Source: a virus. From it: 50,676 nt of DNA. This document shows positions 17,202-24,252 of the stretch, piece after piece. The stretch spans positions 1-50,676 of the IMG/VR virus record IMGVR_UViG_3300037189_033833. One strand, 5' to 3'. The notes under the pieces are model-generated. The model worked only from the letters and a program-made list of their open reading frames with translations, ran no database searches and was not told the origin of the DNA. The first letter of the stretch is position 1. Every line of letters starts with the position of its first letter. Position numbers and translations under genes: made by a program.

Positions 17202-17648
17202 TCATCGCGCCGCCGGCTGCACCGCAGCCGCCTCCCGTCCGAACGGCGCGCGCGGAGTCCGCCCGTTGATCTGGAACGGCCAATAGGCATCCCGAACCGG
17301 GACGCATCGCCGCGCCCGGATGCGATCCCGATAGCGGACGCGAATCATGCGATCGTCGGCGTCTTCCTCGCGATCGTCGTCAGCATAGGCGAGCAGAGCG
17401 CTACCTTGCCCGATCTGCTCCACGAGGGTTACCCCCTCCCGGTCGTTGTCGCGGTCGTCCTCACCGCGATCGTCAACACAGGTATCGTCGTCCACGTCCT
17501 CGCTGTCGGCGTCCCCGTCGGCGAGGTCGAGCAGCGCAATAAGCCCCTCGATACTCGCTTCCACCGCAGCGCGCGGCATCGTGGCCGCGGCGAGGATCAG
17601 CGCGCGCACGTCAATGGGCGCGGGGGTGAAGGTCTGTCGCTCAAGCAT
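17202..17648 (-). CDS. Acidic hypothetical protein
   Basis: A 148-residue protein starting MLERQTFTPAPIDVRALILA. Residues 55-80 are an Asp/Glu-rich run and the C-terminus is Arg-rich (RVRYRDRIRARRCVPVRDAYW). No family recognised. The start overlaps the end of the preceding gene by eight bases. Lies in the leftward regulatory operon. Confidence 0.6.
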   Translation of the reverse strand: MLERQTFTPAPIDVRALILAAATMPRAAVEASIEGLIALLDLADGDADSEDVDDDTCVDDRGEDDRDNDREGVTLVEQIGQGSALLAYADDDREEDADDRMIRVRYRDRIRARRCVPVRDAYWPFQINGRTPRAPFGREAAAVQPAAR

Positions 17649-17991
17649 GGCCCACCGCCTTTCCGGCGCGGGCGAGGGCATCGGCGCCGCCGTCCGGCCC
17701 GACAGCGCCCATCATTCCGTCGAGGTCCGAGAGGATGGCGATCAGGCATGCGTCGCCGCCCCGCCCCTCCATGAGCATCGTGCGGACTTTCGCGGCAATG
17801 TCGCTCGGCGCCATGGCGCGGGTAGCGATAACCCGATCAACCGCCCCGCCCCACGTTTCGAGCAGGGCGTCGCTATGCCCGCCGTCTGCGAGGGCTGCCT
17901 CCCGCGCGGTACGATAGCGGACCATGGCGGCGGCAAAGTCGTCGCCGCGGTCGAAGTGCTGCGCTGCGCTCCAGCTCGGCCCGTTACCCAT
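17641..17991 (-). CDS. Hypothetical protein of the leftward regulatory operon
   Basis: A 116-residue mainly helical protein (MGNGPSWSAAQHFDRGDDFA) with TPR-like spacing in the first half and a Gly-rich C-terminus. No family recognised. Start overlaps the end of the HTH gene by eight bases; another in-frame ATG lies five codons upstream. Confidence 0.6.
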   Translation of the reverse strand: MGNGPSWSAAQHFDRGDDFAAAMVRYRTAREAALADGGHSDALLETWGGAVDRVIATRAMAPSDIAAKVRTMLMEGRGGDACLIAILSDLDGMMGAVGPDGGADALARAGKAVGHA

Positions 17992-18232
17992 GGCTGGCCT
18001 CCCCACCGATCGCGTTGCGGATGCGCTCGACGGTGGCCGCCGCCGGCATGGCGCCGCCGCGCAGCTGCGCGATGAGGCGGGTGCTGCCCGTCACGCTGCG
18101 CGCGAAGCTGCTGGGAGTGATGCCCTGTTCGTCTAGATGGTCTTCCACCGCGCGCAGCAGGCGGGCGGCAGGCGTCATCGCCGGACGGGGTTTGATTCCG
18201 CGCGACGGAGGATTGCTCCGAAAATGGTGCAT
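17984..18232 (-). CDS. Small XRE-like helix-turn-helix regulator (candidate repressor)
   Basis: An 82-residue protein. Residues 20-80 hold an HTH: RAVEDHLDEQGITPSSFARS, then GSTRLIAQLRGG and AATVERIRNAIGG. It is the first gene of the leftward operon, facing the regulatory gap that separates it from the PadR gene. This is the position of a Cro/CI-type regulator. A start at the internal ATG (residue 19) is possible because no strong ribosome site precedes the first ATG. Confidence 0.7.
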   Translation of the reverse strand: MHHFRSNPPSRGIKPRPAMTPAARLLRAVEDHLDEQGITPSSFARSVTGSTRLIAQLRGGAMPAAATVERIRNAIGGEASHG

Positions 18233-18235
18233 GTT

Positions 18236-18490
18236 TCACTCACTGGTTTCGGCCTCTCACAGCCGTTTTTCCGTCAACGGGACGGAGCCGGGGGGTGAGA
18301 GCCTGCCAGTGAGACAGGTCGGCGGCTTTTAAGCACGAATGCTCTGGACATGGCGCACCGGCCCCGGCCATAAGGTCCGAGTTAGGTGCACGCCGCCAAG
18401 CGCGCCCTTCATTGCGATCCCGCCAAGGGTCGCATCGGCGTTCTTCCCGCGCCAACGGGTTGACTGCCTATCACTGGTCCGGGCTCTCAC
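18236..18490. promoter_or_regulatory. Gene-free divergent control region with three TCACTGG/CTCTCAC sites
   Basis: The 466-base gap 18233-18698 has no credible gene. It holds three related sites made of TCACTGG, a 4-7 base spacer and CTCTCAC: 18240-18260, 18295-18312 (inverted) and 18471-18490. They flank the start of the HTH operon, so they are candidate operators. A perfect palindrome (18569-18586) and the PadR-type palindrome (18658-18687) lie in the same gap. Confidence 0.5.
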
Positions 18491-18568
18491 ACCCACGGTC
18501 CTAAATGCTTGATCCACATTCGTAGCGCAAGTCCTCCCTCGCCAAAGGGAGGATGACGCGCGTCCGCA

Positions 18569-18586
18569 CTTCCGAACATTCGGAAG
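18569..18586. promoter_or_regulatory. Perfect palindrome CTTCCGAACATTCGGAAG
   Basis: Eight-base arms CTTCCGAA/TTCGGAAG around CA. The same site, extended to 21 identical bases, occurs at 40645-40665 in the helper in opposite orientation. A degenerate relative is at 33793-33810. Likely a binding site for a dimeric regulator. Confidence 0.5.
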
Positions 18587-18657
18587 CCCCGCCCTGGACA
18601 ATGCCGCCGCCGGCGCGAACCCTTCGGCCGTTTCGCGACCCGCCTGCCATCTCTTGC

Positions 18658-18687
18658 ATCTGCAATGTAGACGTATACATTGCAGAT
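18658..18687. promoter_or_regulatory. Operator of the PadR-family gene
   Basis: A perfect 12-base inverted repeat, ATCTGCAATGTA (18658-18669) and TACATTGCAGAT (18676-18687). It ends one base before an AAGGAGG ribosome site for the gene at 18699. PadR proteins typically repress their own operon at such ATGTA/TACAT palindromes. Confidence 0.75.
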
Positions 18688-18698
18688 AAGGAGGCCCT

Positions 18699-19013
18699 AT
18701 GATCGGAAAACTGGAAGAGGTTGTGCTGCTCGCCGCGATTCGCGCAGGCGCGGGTTCGTTGCCGAGCGGCATCTATGAGCACATCGTGGCGACCGTGCCT
18801 GAAGGCGAAAAGGAACCGGCGTTCGGCGCGGTCTACACGACCATCATGCGTATGGCGGCGAAGGGCATGCTGTCCGAAGGCGCAAAAACTGACGACAAGG
18901 GCCGGCCGCGCAAGTCCTTCACCGTCACCGCCGATGGTACGCGGGCGTTGCAGGCCGGGTTGTCGCAGACGGCTGCCCTTGGCGGCTATCAGCTGAAGGG
19001 AGCACTGGCATGA
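18699..19013 (+). CDS. PadR family transcriptional regulator
   Basis: A 104-residue winged-helix protein: EEVVLLAAIRAG, GIYEHI, AFGAVYTTIMRMAAKGMLSE and a wing with GRPRKSFTVTADG. These are the hallmarks of PadR-like regulators without a long C-terminal helix domain. It is preceded by a palindromic operator and a perfect ribosome site and is coupled to the next gene by ATGA. It reads rightward, against the flanking operons. Confidence 0.88.
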   Translation: MIGKLEEVVLLAAIRAGAGSLPSGIYEHIVATVPEGEKEPAFGAVYTTIMRMAAKGMLSEGAKTDDKGRPRKSFTVTADGTRALQAGLSQTAALGGYQLKGALA

Positions 19014-19507
19014 GTACCGAAGAACGTACTCCCCTTTCCGCGGAGCAGCTGGACGATCTGCTGAAGAACCTCGAACCGGGCAGCGACATTGCTGAATCGA
19101 TCGTCCGCGCTCAACGCGGCGAGGGCAAGTTGTATTGGCTTACGGAAAAAAGCATTTCCCCCTCGCTCCATGCCTTCCGCATTTTGGCTCAGCTGTCCTC
19201 CAAAGGGGCATCCTTCAGCCAGCTGGTGGCGCAAGCGAAGCAACTGGCGACGCCCGGCGACAACGCGCCGCCGTCGACGTTCTTGCTCGATCTGCTCATG
19301 AAGCCGGACGAGGCGAAGGACGCCGCCGCCAATCTGGAGGATTACTATCCTGTGTGGGTGGCGAAGCACGGCGCACGTCGAGCGTCGCGCATATTTCGGT
19401 TCCAGGCGAGCCGCATTCTCGTTGGCTACTGGTGGGGCCGGATCATGACGCAGGTCGAGCGCGTCGTGAAAACGGTCAGCGTGTTCGTCCGTCCCGGCGG
19501 AAATTGA
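19010..19507 (+). CDS. Partner protein of the PadR regulator, unknown function
   Basis: A 165-residue protein with an N-terminal helical region, then DYYPVWVAKHGARRASRIFR and an amphipathic, aromatic C-terminal helix (ILVGYWWGRIMTQVERVVK) that may touch the membrane. It is translationally coupled to the PadR gene. PadR genes are often paired with such small helical proteins, but I cannot name the family. Confidence 0.65.
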   Translation: MSTEERTPLSAEQLDDLLKNLEPGSDIAESIVRAQRGEGKLYWLTEKSISPSLHAFRILAQLSSKGASFSQLVAQAKQLATPGDNAPPSTFLLDLLMKPDEAKDAAANLEDYYPVWVAKHGARRASRIFRFQASRILVGYWWGRIMTQVERVVKTVSVFVRPGGN

Positions 19508-19530
19508 CGGACGGCGCCAGATGGGGAGTG

Positions 19531-19580
19531 CGGCAATGCCGTATTTCATCATTGACATTGCTACGGCAATGCCGTATTTG
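19531..19580 (+). promoter_or_regulatory. Toxin-antitoxin promoter with duplicated operator
   Basis: Two identical 16-base copies, CGGCAATGCCGTATTT at 19531-19546 and 19564-19579, each with the palindrome CGGCAATGCCG. A -35-like TTGACA (19552-19557) is followed after 17 bases by TATTTG (19575-19580), so the second operator overlaps the -10. The toxin ATG at 19586 is close to the expected start of transcription, so its message may be leaderless. Confidence 0.6.
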
Positions 19581-19585
19581 GCGCC

Positions 19586-19924
19586 ATGCACACGGTGATC
19601 GAAACCAATGCCTACCTTCGCGCTGCGAAGCTGGCCGGTGTCGATGACGATGAGCGCTCCGCGATCGTTGACCTGATCGCGGAGAACCCGGAGGCCGGCG
19701 ACATAATGCCCGGATGCGGCGGCGCGCGAAAGCTTCGCGTGGCGCGTGAGGGCGGCGGAAAGTCAGGCGGCTATCGGGTCGTGACCTACTTTGCGGGTGA
19801 GGCGTTTCCGGTGTTCCTGCTCACGGTCTTCCCGAAGAATGTGAAGACCAACCTTACCAAGGACGAGCAGAACACGTTTGCCAGCGCCTGCAAGCGGCTG
19901 ACTGATGGACTTGGAGGACGATAA
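19586..19924 (+). CDS. RelE/HigB-like type II toxin
   Basis: A 112-residue protein of the RelE/HigB superfamily. IVDLIAENPEAGDIMPGCGGARKLRVARE and GYRVVTYF (given here as the segments ENPEAGDIMPGCGGARKLR and SGGYRVVTYF) form the typical core, followed by PVFLLTVFPKNVKTNLTKDE and a C-terminal helix. It should act as an mRNA interferase at the ribosome. The toxin-first order and TAATG overlap with the antitoxin are as in HigBA systems. Confidence 0.93.
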   Translation: MHTVIETNAYLRAAKLAGVDDDERSAIVDLIAENPEAGDIMPGCGGARKLRVAREGGGKSGGYRVVTYFAGEAFPVFLLTVFPKNVKTNLTKDEQNTFASACKRLTDGLGGR

Positions 19925-20217
19925 TGGCTCGCAAGGCATTCGACATGATGATGGACGGCATCGCCGATGCCATCGCCTATGTTGAGGGTGACGAAAGCAA
20001 GGCGCGCGTCGCGAAGCCGATCGACGCCAAGGCCGTGCGCGTGGCCACCAAGAAGACGCAGGCCGAATTTGCGCAAACCTATCACCTCCCCATTGGGACA
20101 GTGCGGGATTGGGAGCAGAAACGGCGCTATCCTGATGCGCCCGCGCGCGCCTTCCTGGCGATGATCGAGGCCGAACCGGAGACGGTCGAGCGGCTGATGG
20201 CGAAGGTATCCGCGTAA
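19924..20217 (+). CDS. HigA-like HTH antitoxin
   Basis: A 97-residue protein. The N-terminal part should wrap the toxin; residues 45-95 form an XRE HTH (TQAEFAQTYHLPIGTVRDWE, then DAPARAFLAMIEAEPETVER). It should bind the duplicated operator upstream of the toxin gene. Together the pair would stabilise the element in the host. It converges with the fibre-region gene ending at 20218. Confidence 0.92.
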   Translation: MARKAFDMMMDGIADAIAYVEGDESKARVAKPIDAKAVRVATKKTQAEFAQTYHLPIGTVRDWEQKRRYPDAPARAFLAMIEAEPETVERLMAKVSA

Positions 20218-20469
20218 TTACCCCATCGTAAGGGGACGCCGCCGCCGCCGTTGATCGGAAGCGTCCGCAGGCCCCTCCACGACATACACGCTGGCGCGGG
20301 TAATCGTGACCCGCGCAGAGGCACCCTCGACGACGTAGAGCGCGCCGCGGGAGGCAAAGCATCGCGCCGCCGCGCCCTCGACCGCGTACAGGCTGGCGCG
20401 CGAGACGTTCGCACCGCCAGCGCTCCCCTCAACCGCATAGAGGCTCGCGTGGCTCACTTCGGCCGTCAT
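20218..20469 (-). CDS. Small protein with four SRASLYAVEG-type repeats
   Basis: An 83-residue protein built from four near-repeats of about 17 residues: SHASLYAVEG, SRASLYAVEG, SRGALYVVEG and TRASVYVVEG. The end is Arg-rich. The regular beta-like pattern suggests a small structural or fibre-tip part. Last gene of the leftward tail cluster of the inner element, coupled by TGATG to the gene before it. Confidence 0.7.
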   Translation of the reverse strand: MTAEVSHASLYAVEGSAGGANVSRASLYAVEGAAARCFASRGALYVVEGASARVTITRASVYVVEGPADASDQRRRRRPLTMG

Positions 20470-21437
20470 CAGGCCAGCGCCTCGAAACCAAATTCGCCGT
20501 TGGCGTGATCGATCGCGCGCCAGGCGCCCCCGGTCACAGGATCCCCGTCGAAAATGGTAAGCGAGCCGGCAAACCCCGGCCCGATTCGCGCGGCATAGCC
20601 ACCCCGATAGAGCTTCCCGTCGACGCGCAGCAGCGCGCGGACGTTCTGCGGCGCGTCCCCATCGTCGTTGCGAAGGCGCGCGCCGATGGCAACGGCCTTC
20701 ACGATGTTGCCCGCTGGCGTGGCGGACAGCGCAGGCCCTGTGTACGTCGCCATCTGGCCTACGTCCGTCGCGCCGATCGTGGTGGTATCGTCAAGTGCAG
20801 CCTTGCCGATCGCGGCGACATCCCCGGACCAGTCCGCCGCCGCGCCCGCCGCGGTGGGGCGGCGGACGCGGACGGTATGGCCGATCGTCCCATAGCTGGC
20901 GGCGATGACATCGCGGATCGTCTGGCCGTCATATCCCGATGCCCCGCGGAAACGCAGGCGTCCGACGTTGCCGATACCCGACGTGTCGATGCCCTTCAGG
21001 TCGAGCAGCAGTCCTCCGTTCCAGAAAAGCGCGATTCGCCCCTCGCTCCCATCGACAACGATCAGCGCGTCGAGTGCCCCGGAATTGAGCGCCGGAAAGT
21101 CGCCCGCGGTTCGCCATGCCCCGTCGGGGCCGCGAAAGCGGAACGTCATGCCGCGGTTCGCATTGCCCTCCGCCTGCACCGCATCCGCCCCGGCAGCCGT
21201 CATCCAGGTGATCGGGAACCGGCCGCGGTCATAGGTGCCGTAGGCCGGGGCGAGCGCGACATGCGTCCACAGCCGCTTCAGCGATGCCCCGGCGCCGGTT
21301 GCCGGGTCGATCAGTACCGCGTCGGCATAGGCCGCAGCGCTGGTCCCGATCTCCACCGCGGCGTCGCCGGCCGCGCGCGGCTGCGTCGGGGACAATTCAT
21401 AGGCGTCGACGCCGCCCGCCGCGAAATATGTCGGCAT
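20469..21437 (-). CDS. Tail fibre-region protein (inner element)
   Basis: A 322-residue mostly beta protein (MPTYFAAGGVDAYELSPTQP) with Gly/Asp-rich loops and a section that reads like a concanavalin-type sandwich (GRIALFWNGGLLLDLKGID). It sits downstream of the tape measure in the place of fibre or tip genes. No enzymatic motif seen. TGATG overlaps on both sides mark one operon with 20218-20469 and 21437-21925. Its role in host recognition is inferred from position and composition. Confidence 0.6.
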   Translation of the reverse strand: MPTYFAAGGVDAYELSPTQPRAAGDAAVEIGTSAAAYADAVLIDPATGAGASLKRLWTHVALAPAYGTYDRGRFPITWMTAAGADAVQAEGNANRGMTFRFRGPDGAWRTAGDFPALNSGALDALIVVDGSEGRIALFWNGGLLLDLKGIDTSGIGNVGRLRFRGASGYDGQTIRDVIAASYGTIGHTVRVRRPTAAGAAADWSGDVAAIGKAALDDTTTIGATDVGQMATYTGPALSATPAGNIVKAVAIGARLRNDDGDAPQNVRALLRVDGKLYRGGYAARIGPGFAGSLTIFDGDPVTGGAWRAIDHANGEFGFEALA

Positions 21438-21925
21438 CAGATGGCCACCCCGGAAATTGTGAAGCGTAGGCGCGCGATGGTCGGGTCAACGACTTCCGGC
21501 GCGATGACGGTGACGATATCTCCGACCGCGATCGAGTACCGGCGGTCGAAGGAATTGACGAACAGACTCGTCCCATCACTTCCGATGGTCAGCGCCCCGA
21601 TCGCCTGCCCGTTGACCGACAATTCCGCCGACCAGAACGTCGACGGCGGTGTGCCGACGCTGGCGACGCAACCCGCGAAGTCCGCCGCCAGGACGTGCGG
21701 CGCCGCCGCGACATGATCGAGGAGAATTTCCTTCGACGCGACATCCCCCACGGCGAAACCGCCGAAGCGATAGAAGCCAGTGATGGTGTCGGGGGCAGGA
21801 TCGATCCCCCGCAGGATCGTTGCAACCGGGATCGCGATTTGTCGGCCATCCTGGAAGGCGGCAAGGAGCTCTCCCCCATCAAGTGGGCGCGATGGGCCGG
21901 GATAGGCCGCAATAGTCGAGAACAT
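21437..21925 (-). CDS. Tail fibre-region protein (inner element)
   Basis: A 162-residue beta-rich protein, MFSTIAAYPGPSRPLDGGEL, from the ATG at 21923-21925 with GGAG six bases ahead. The frame is open upstream but that part is not protein-like and overlaps the promoter side of the rightward gene at 22032. Segments such as TFWSAELSVNGQAIGALTIG suggest a carbohydrate-binding or structural fold. No family could be assigned. Confidence 0.6.
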   Translation of the reverse strand: MFSTIAAYPGPSRPLDGGELLAAFQDGRQIAIPVATILRGIDPAPDTITGFYRFGGFAVGDVASKEILLDHVAAAPHVLAADFAGCVASVGTPPSTFWSAELSVNGQAIGALTIGSDGTSLFVNSFDRRYSIAVGDIVTVIAPEVVDPTIARLRFTISGVAI

Positions 21926-22031
21926 ATTCACTCCGGCGGTAATTTCCGCGCGAACCGTTATTGCGCCGCGCGGCGTTGGCGTTGAGAATATCGGCGCGTT
22001 GCGCGTTGATGCGCAGAACAGGAGACGGTCG

Positions 22032-22358
22032 ATGCTGAAGACATTTGGTTTGCTGATCGCGCTTGGCGGAGTTTCGATAGCGGCCACGATGCCGGCGACG
22101 GCCTCGCTCTACCCGTCGTACATCCGCAAACATTACCCCAAGTCGATCCAGCCACTGCTGCTGCGGGAAAATGCTTTGGACGATCAATGCAGCGGCGCGT
22201 CTGGCGACCTGCCCTCCACCCAGCGAGCCTGCCGGCAGCGCGACGGAGTCGTAAGGCAGCTGAAGGCGAAGGGGTGGTGCTGGGGATCGAAAGACCCAGA
22301 CGCTATTGGGGCAGACATGACATGGCTGCTGTGCCGGGATGATCGGTCGGGCGGATAA
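22032..22358 (+). CDS. Small exported Cys-containing protein (moron-like cargo)
   Basis: A 108-residue protein from the ATG at 22032, preceded by AGGAG. A signal peptide is clear: Lys3, a hydrophobic core (FGLLIALGGVSIAATM), then PATASL. The mature part has four cysteines in the pattern C-x(13)-C, then GWCWG and a final WLLC. This resembles a common family of small periplasmic proteins without known role. It reads against the surrounding tail genes, as lysogenic conversion or superinfection-exclusion genes often do. Function unknown. Confidence 0.7.
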   Translation: MLKTFGLLIALGGVSIAATMPATASLYPSYIRKHYPKSIQPLLLRENALDDQCSGASGDLPSTQRACRQRDGVVRQLKAKGWCWGSKDPDAIGADMTWLLCRDDRSGG

Positions 22359-22363
22359 GCCGA

Positions 22364-24010
22364 CTAGCGGCTGTTACTGAATGCGTGGCTGATCGCGCCG
22401 CCGGCTCTTGCAGTCGCCTTCACGCCAGCGGGCGCGTTTTTGAACTCGATCTCGAGCAAAATGCGCTCCGCGATGTTCGCACGATCGGCGCTATCTCGGT
22501 CCTTTTCTTTGGGTCGCTCGTAATATCGGGTGATGGCTTCGGCCTTATCACCGGTCCCTTGTGCTTGCGAAATCAGCCGCGCGGCCTTCTTCTCAGTGTG
22601 ACCCAGCTCCCATTTGCGGAACCGCTGCTGATCCTCATACGACGAACCGTATATGCTTTTCCCCATCGCCTTCTGGAAGTCGATGCGGCGATCGTTCTTT
22701 TTATCGTAGGCACCCCATTGAAAGAGACCGTACCCTGGCCCCTTCGGTTGCTGTCGGTGCGGATCATTGTTGCTCTCGGCTTCGCCGACCGCAGCCCAAG
22801 CGGCAGCTTCGTCGGCTGGCATGCCTTCCGAACGATACCTGAGATAATGCTTACTCGCGGCGCGCGCCAAGCTATCGACCTTCTTCGGGCTAAACCGCCC
22901 ACCGCGGCGCCACCCCTTGGTGTAGCCGGAGGGCGGCGCTGACACTCCACCGCTCTCCACGCCGCCGCCTGCGGGGGCGGGCGATGCCTCCGAACCGCTG
23001 GCGCCGCCGCCCTTGGTCAGCGCCTCGTATCCCGCAATGGCGCCATCGCCGACCGTCTTGACCGCCGTCGCATTCGCGCGCTGCACGGCATTCAGGCCCT
23101 TTCCCGCCCACTGCATCGCCTTCGTGTCGCGCCGGGTGATATCGCGCCCGAGCTTCACGTCGTCGTCGGTGATGACGGTGCCGTTCTCGCCGTAATCCTT
23201 CATGTCCGCCGACAGCGCGGCACCCCCTTGGGTGAAGGCGGCGAGCGCGCCATCCGATATGCCCAGGGCGCGGCCGGCCGTCCGTTGCCCGGACGAGTTT
23301 TGCCGAGAGATGGCATTGGCGATCGAGGGGATCATGGCCTCCACGTCGACGGTGCCGTCGTCTTTCGTCTTCATGGCGACGCCCATCTTGGACAGGATCG
23401 CCAGCGCCCCGGAGTTGCGGCCGTACCTCGCATCGTTGAGCGTCTGCGACAGACCGGCCATGGACCCCATCGCCGTATTCTTGTCGACTCCGACCCGCTC
23501 AGCAGCCCCCGCGAACTCCTGTAGGCCCTTTGTGCTGACGCCCATGAGGGATGCCATGTTGCCGAGCTGGTTCGCACCCTTGCCCCACGAGTCTGCCAGC
23601 TTCACCATACCGGCCGCCAGGCCGACGACGGCCGCGCCGGCCGTCAGCGCCGCGCCGCCGATCCCGACGATACCAGCCTCCAGGGCGCCCGCACCGACTG
23701 CGGCCTCGCCCATCGATCCGCCGGCGAGGGTCGCCATGTTGCGGATCGCGCCTAGGCGGCTGATGACGCCGGAACCGTTGCTACCCAGGGGGCCGGCGAA
23801 GGCGCGTTCGGTCGCGCGCTCCACCTCGCCGAACGTGCGCGTGATGCCACGCCCCCAACGCGATATGCCGCGCTGGGTCGCCCCCATGCCCCGGTCAGCG
23901 CCCTTCGCCATTTTTTTGGTCGCGCCGTCAAAGCGACGTTCCGCTTTGGCGATGCCCTTCGCCGTCTTGTCGTTGGCGACGATATCGATGCCGACGCGAG
24001 GTGCGTTCAT
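22364..24010 (-). CDS. Tail tape measure protein with phage lysozyme domain (inner element)
   Basis: A 548-residue homologue of the helper tape measure (1-1662). Both share SLSQTLNDARYGRN, AIxRQNSSG and many other blocks through residue 320. From about 365 to 505 this copy has a Phage_lysozyme2-type domain (AAVGEAESNNDPHRQ, then GPGYGLFQWG) with Glu410/Glu412 as likely catalytic acids, instead of GH73. The last 20 residues (ISHAFSNSR end) again match the helper. Similar N-terminal length means a similar tail length would be specified. Confidence 0.87.
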   Translation of the reverse strand: MNAPRVGIDIVANDKTAKGIAKAERRFDGATKKMAKGADRGMGATQRGISRWGRGITRTFGEVERATERAFAGPLGSNGSGVISRLGAIRNMATLAGGSMGEAAVGAGALEAGIVGIGGAALTAGAAVVGLAAGMVKLADSWGKGANQLGNMASLMGVSTKGLQEFAGAAERVGVDKNTAMGSMAGLSQTLNDARYGRNSGALAILSKMGVAMKTKDDGTVDVEAMIPSIANAISRQNSSGQRTAGRALGISDGALAAFTQGGAALSADMKDYGENGTVITDDDVKLGRDITRRDTKAMQWAGKGLNAVQRANATAVKTVGDGAIAGYEALTKGGGASGSEASPAPAGGGVESGGVSAPPSGYTKGWRRGGRFSPKKVDSLARAASKHYLRYRSEGMPADEAAAWAAVGEAESNNDPHRQQPKGPGYGLFQWGAYDKKNDRRIDFQKAMGKSIYGSSYEDQQRFRKWELGHTEKKAARLISQAQGTGDKAEAITRYYERPKEKDRDSADRANIAERILLEIEFKNAPAGVKATARAGGAISHAFSNSR

Positions 24011-24090
24011 GCTGCATTCCTTAAGGGAGACCTGCGCCGACGTCGCGGCGAGGGTAGGCCGGCGGGACGATTACCGCCGGCCGGGATCGA

Positions 24091-24252
24091 TCAGGCGTCA
24101 GCCTGCGGAGCGAACTCGAGGCCGGCCCACTGGCACCAGCGCCAGAGGTCCGACCACCGGCGCGCGGCGATCACGTCGGGCGCCTGCCCGTAGCGCATCG
24201 CCAGCGCGTCGATCAGCGGTCCCCAGCCGGCAGGCCGGGCACGAGAAAATTT
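24091..24252 (-). CDS. Minus-one frame extension of the tail assembly chaperone (inner element)
   Basis: After a -1 slip at 24246-24252, translation continues as SRARPAGWGPLIDALAMRYG and on through a Trp-rich stretch (RRWSDLWRWCQWAGLEF) to the stop at 24091-24093. The helper extension (1659-1814) has the same GW-x-x-x-x-DALAxRYG pattern, so the frame is conserved although it has no start. The extension is about 53 residues, giving a fusion of about 230 residues. Confidence 0.82.
   Translation of the reverse strand, partial: KFSRARPAGWGPLIDALAMRYGQAPDVIAARRWSDLWRWCQWAGLEFAPQADA

Noticed and set aside
18329-18782. Open frames on the minus strand in the gap between the divergent operons
   Set aside because: Arg/Ser-rich composition without family pattern, overlapping the operators and the PadR promoter; treated as non-coding control DNA.
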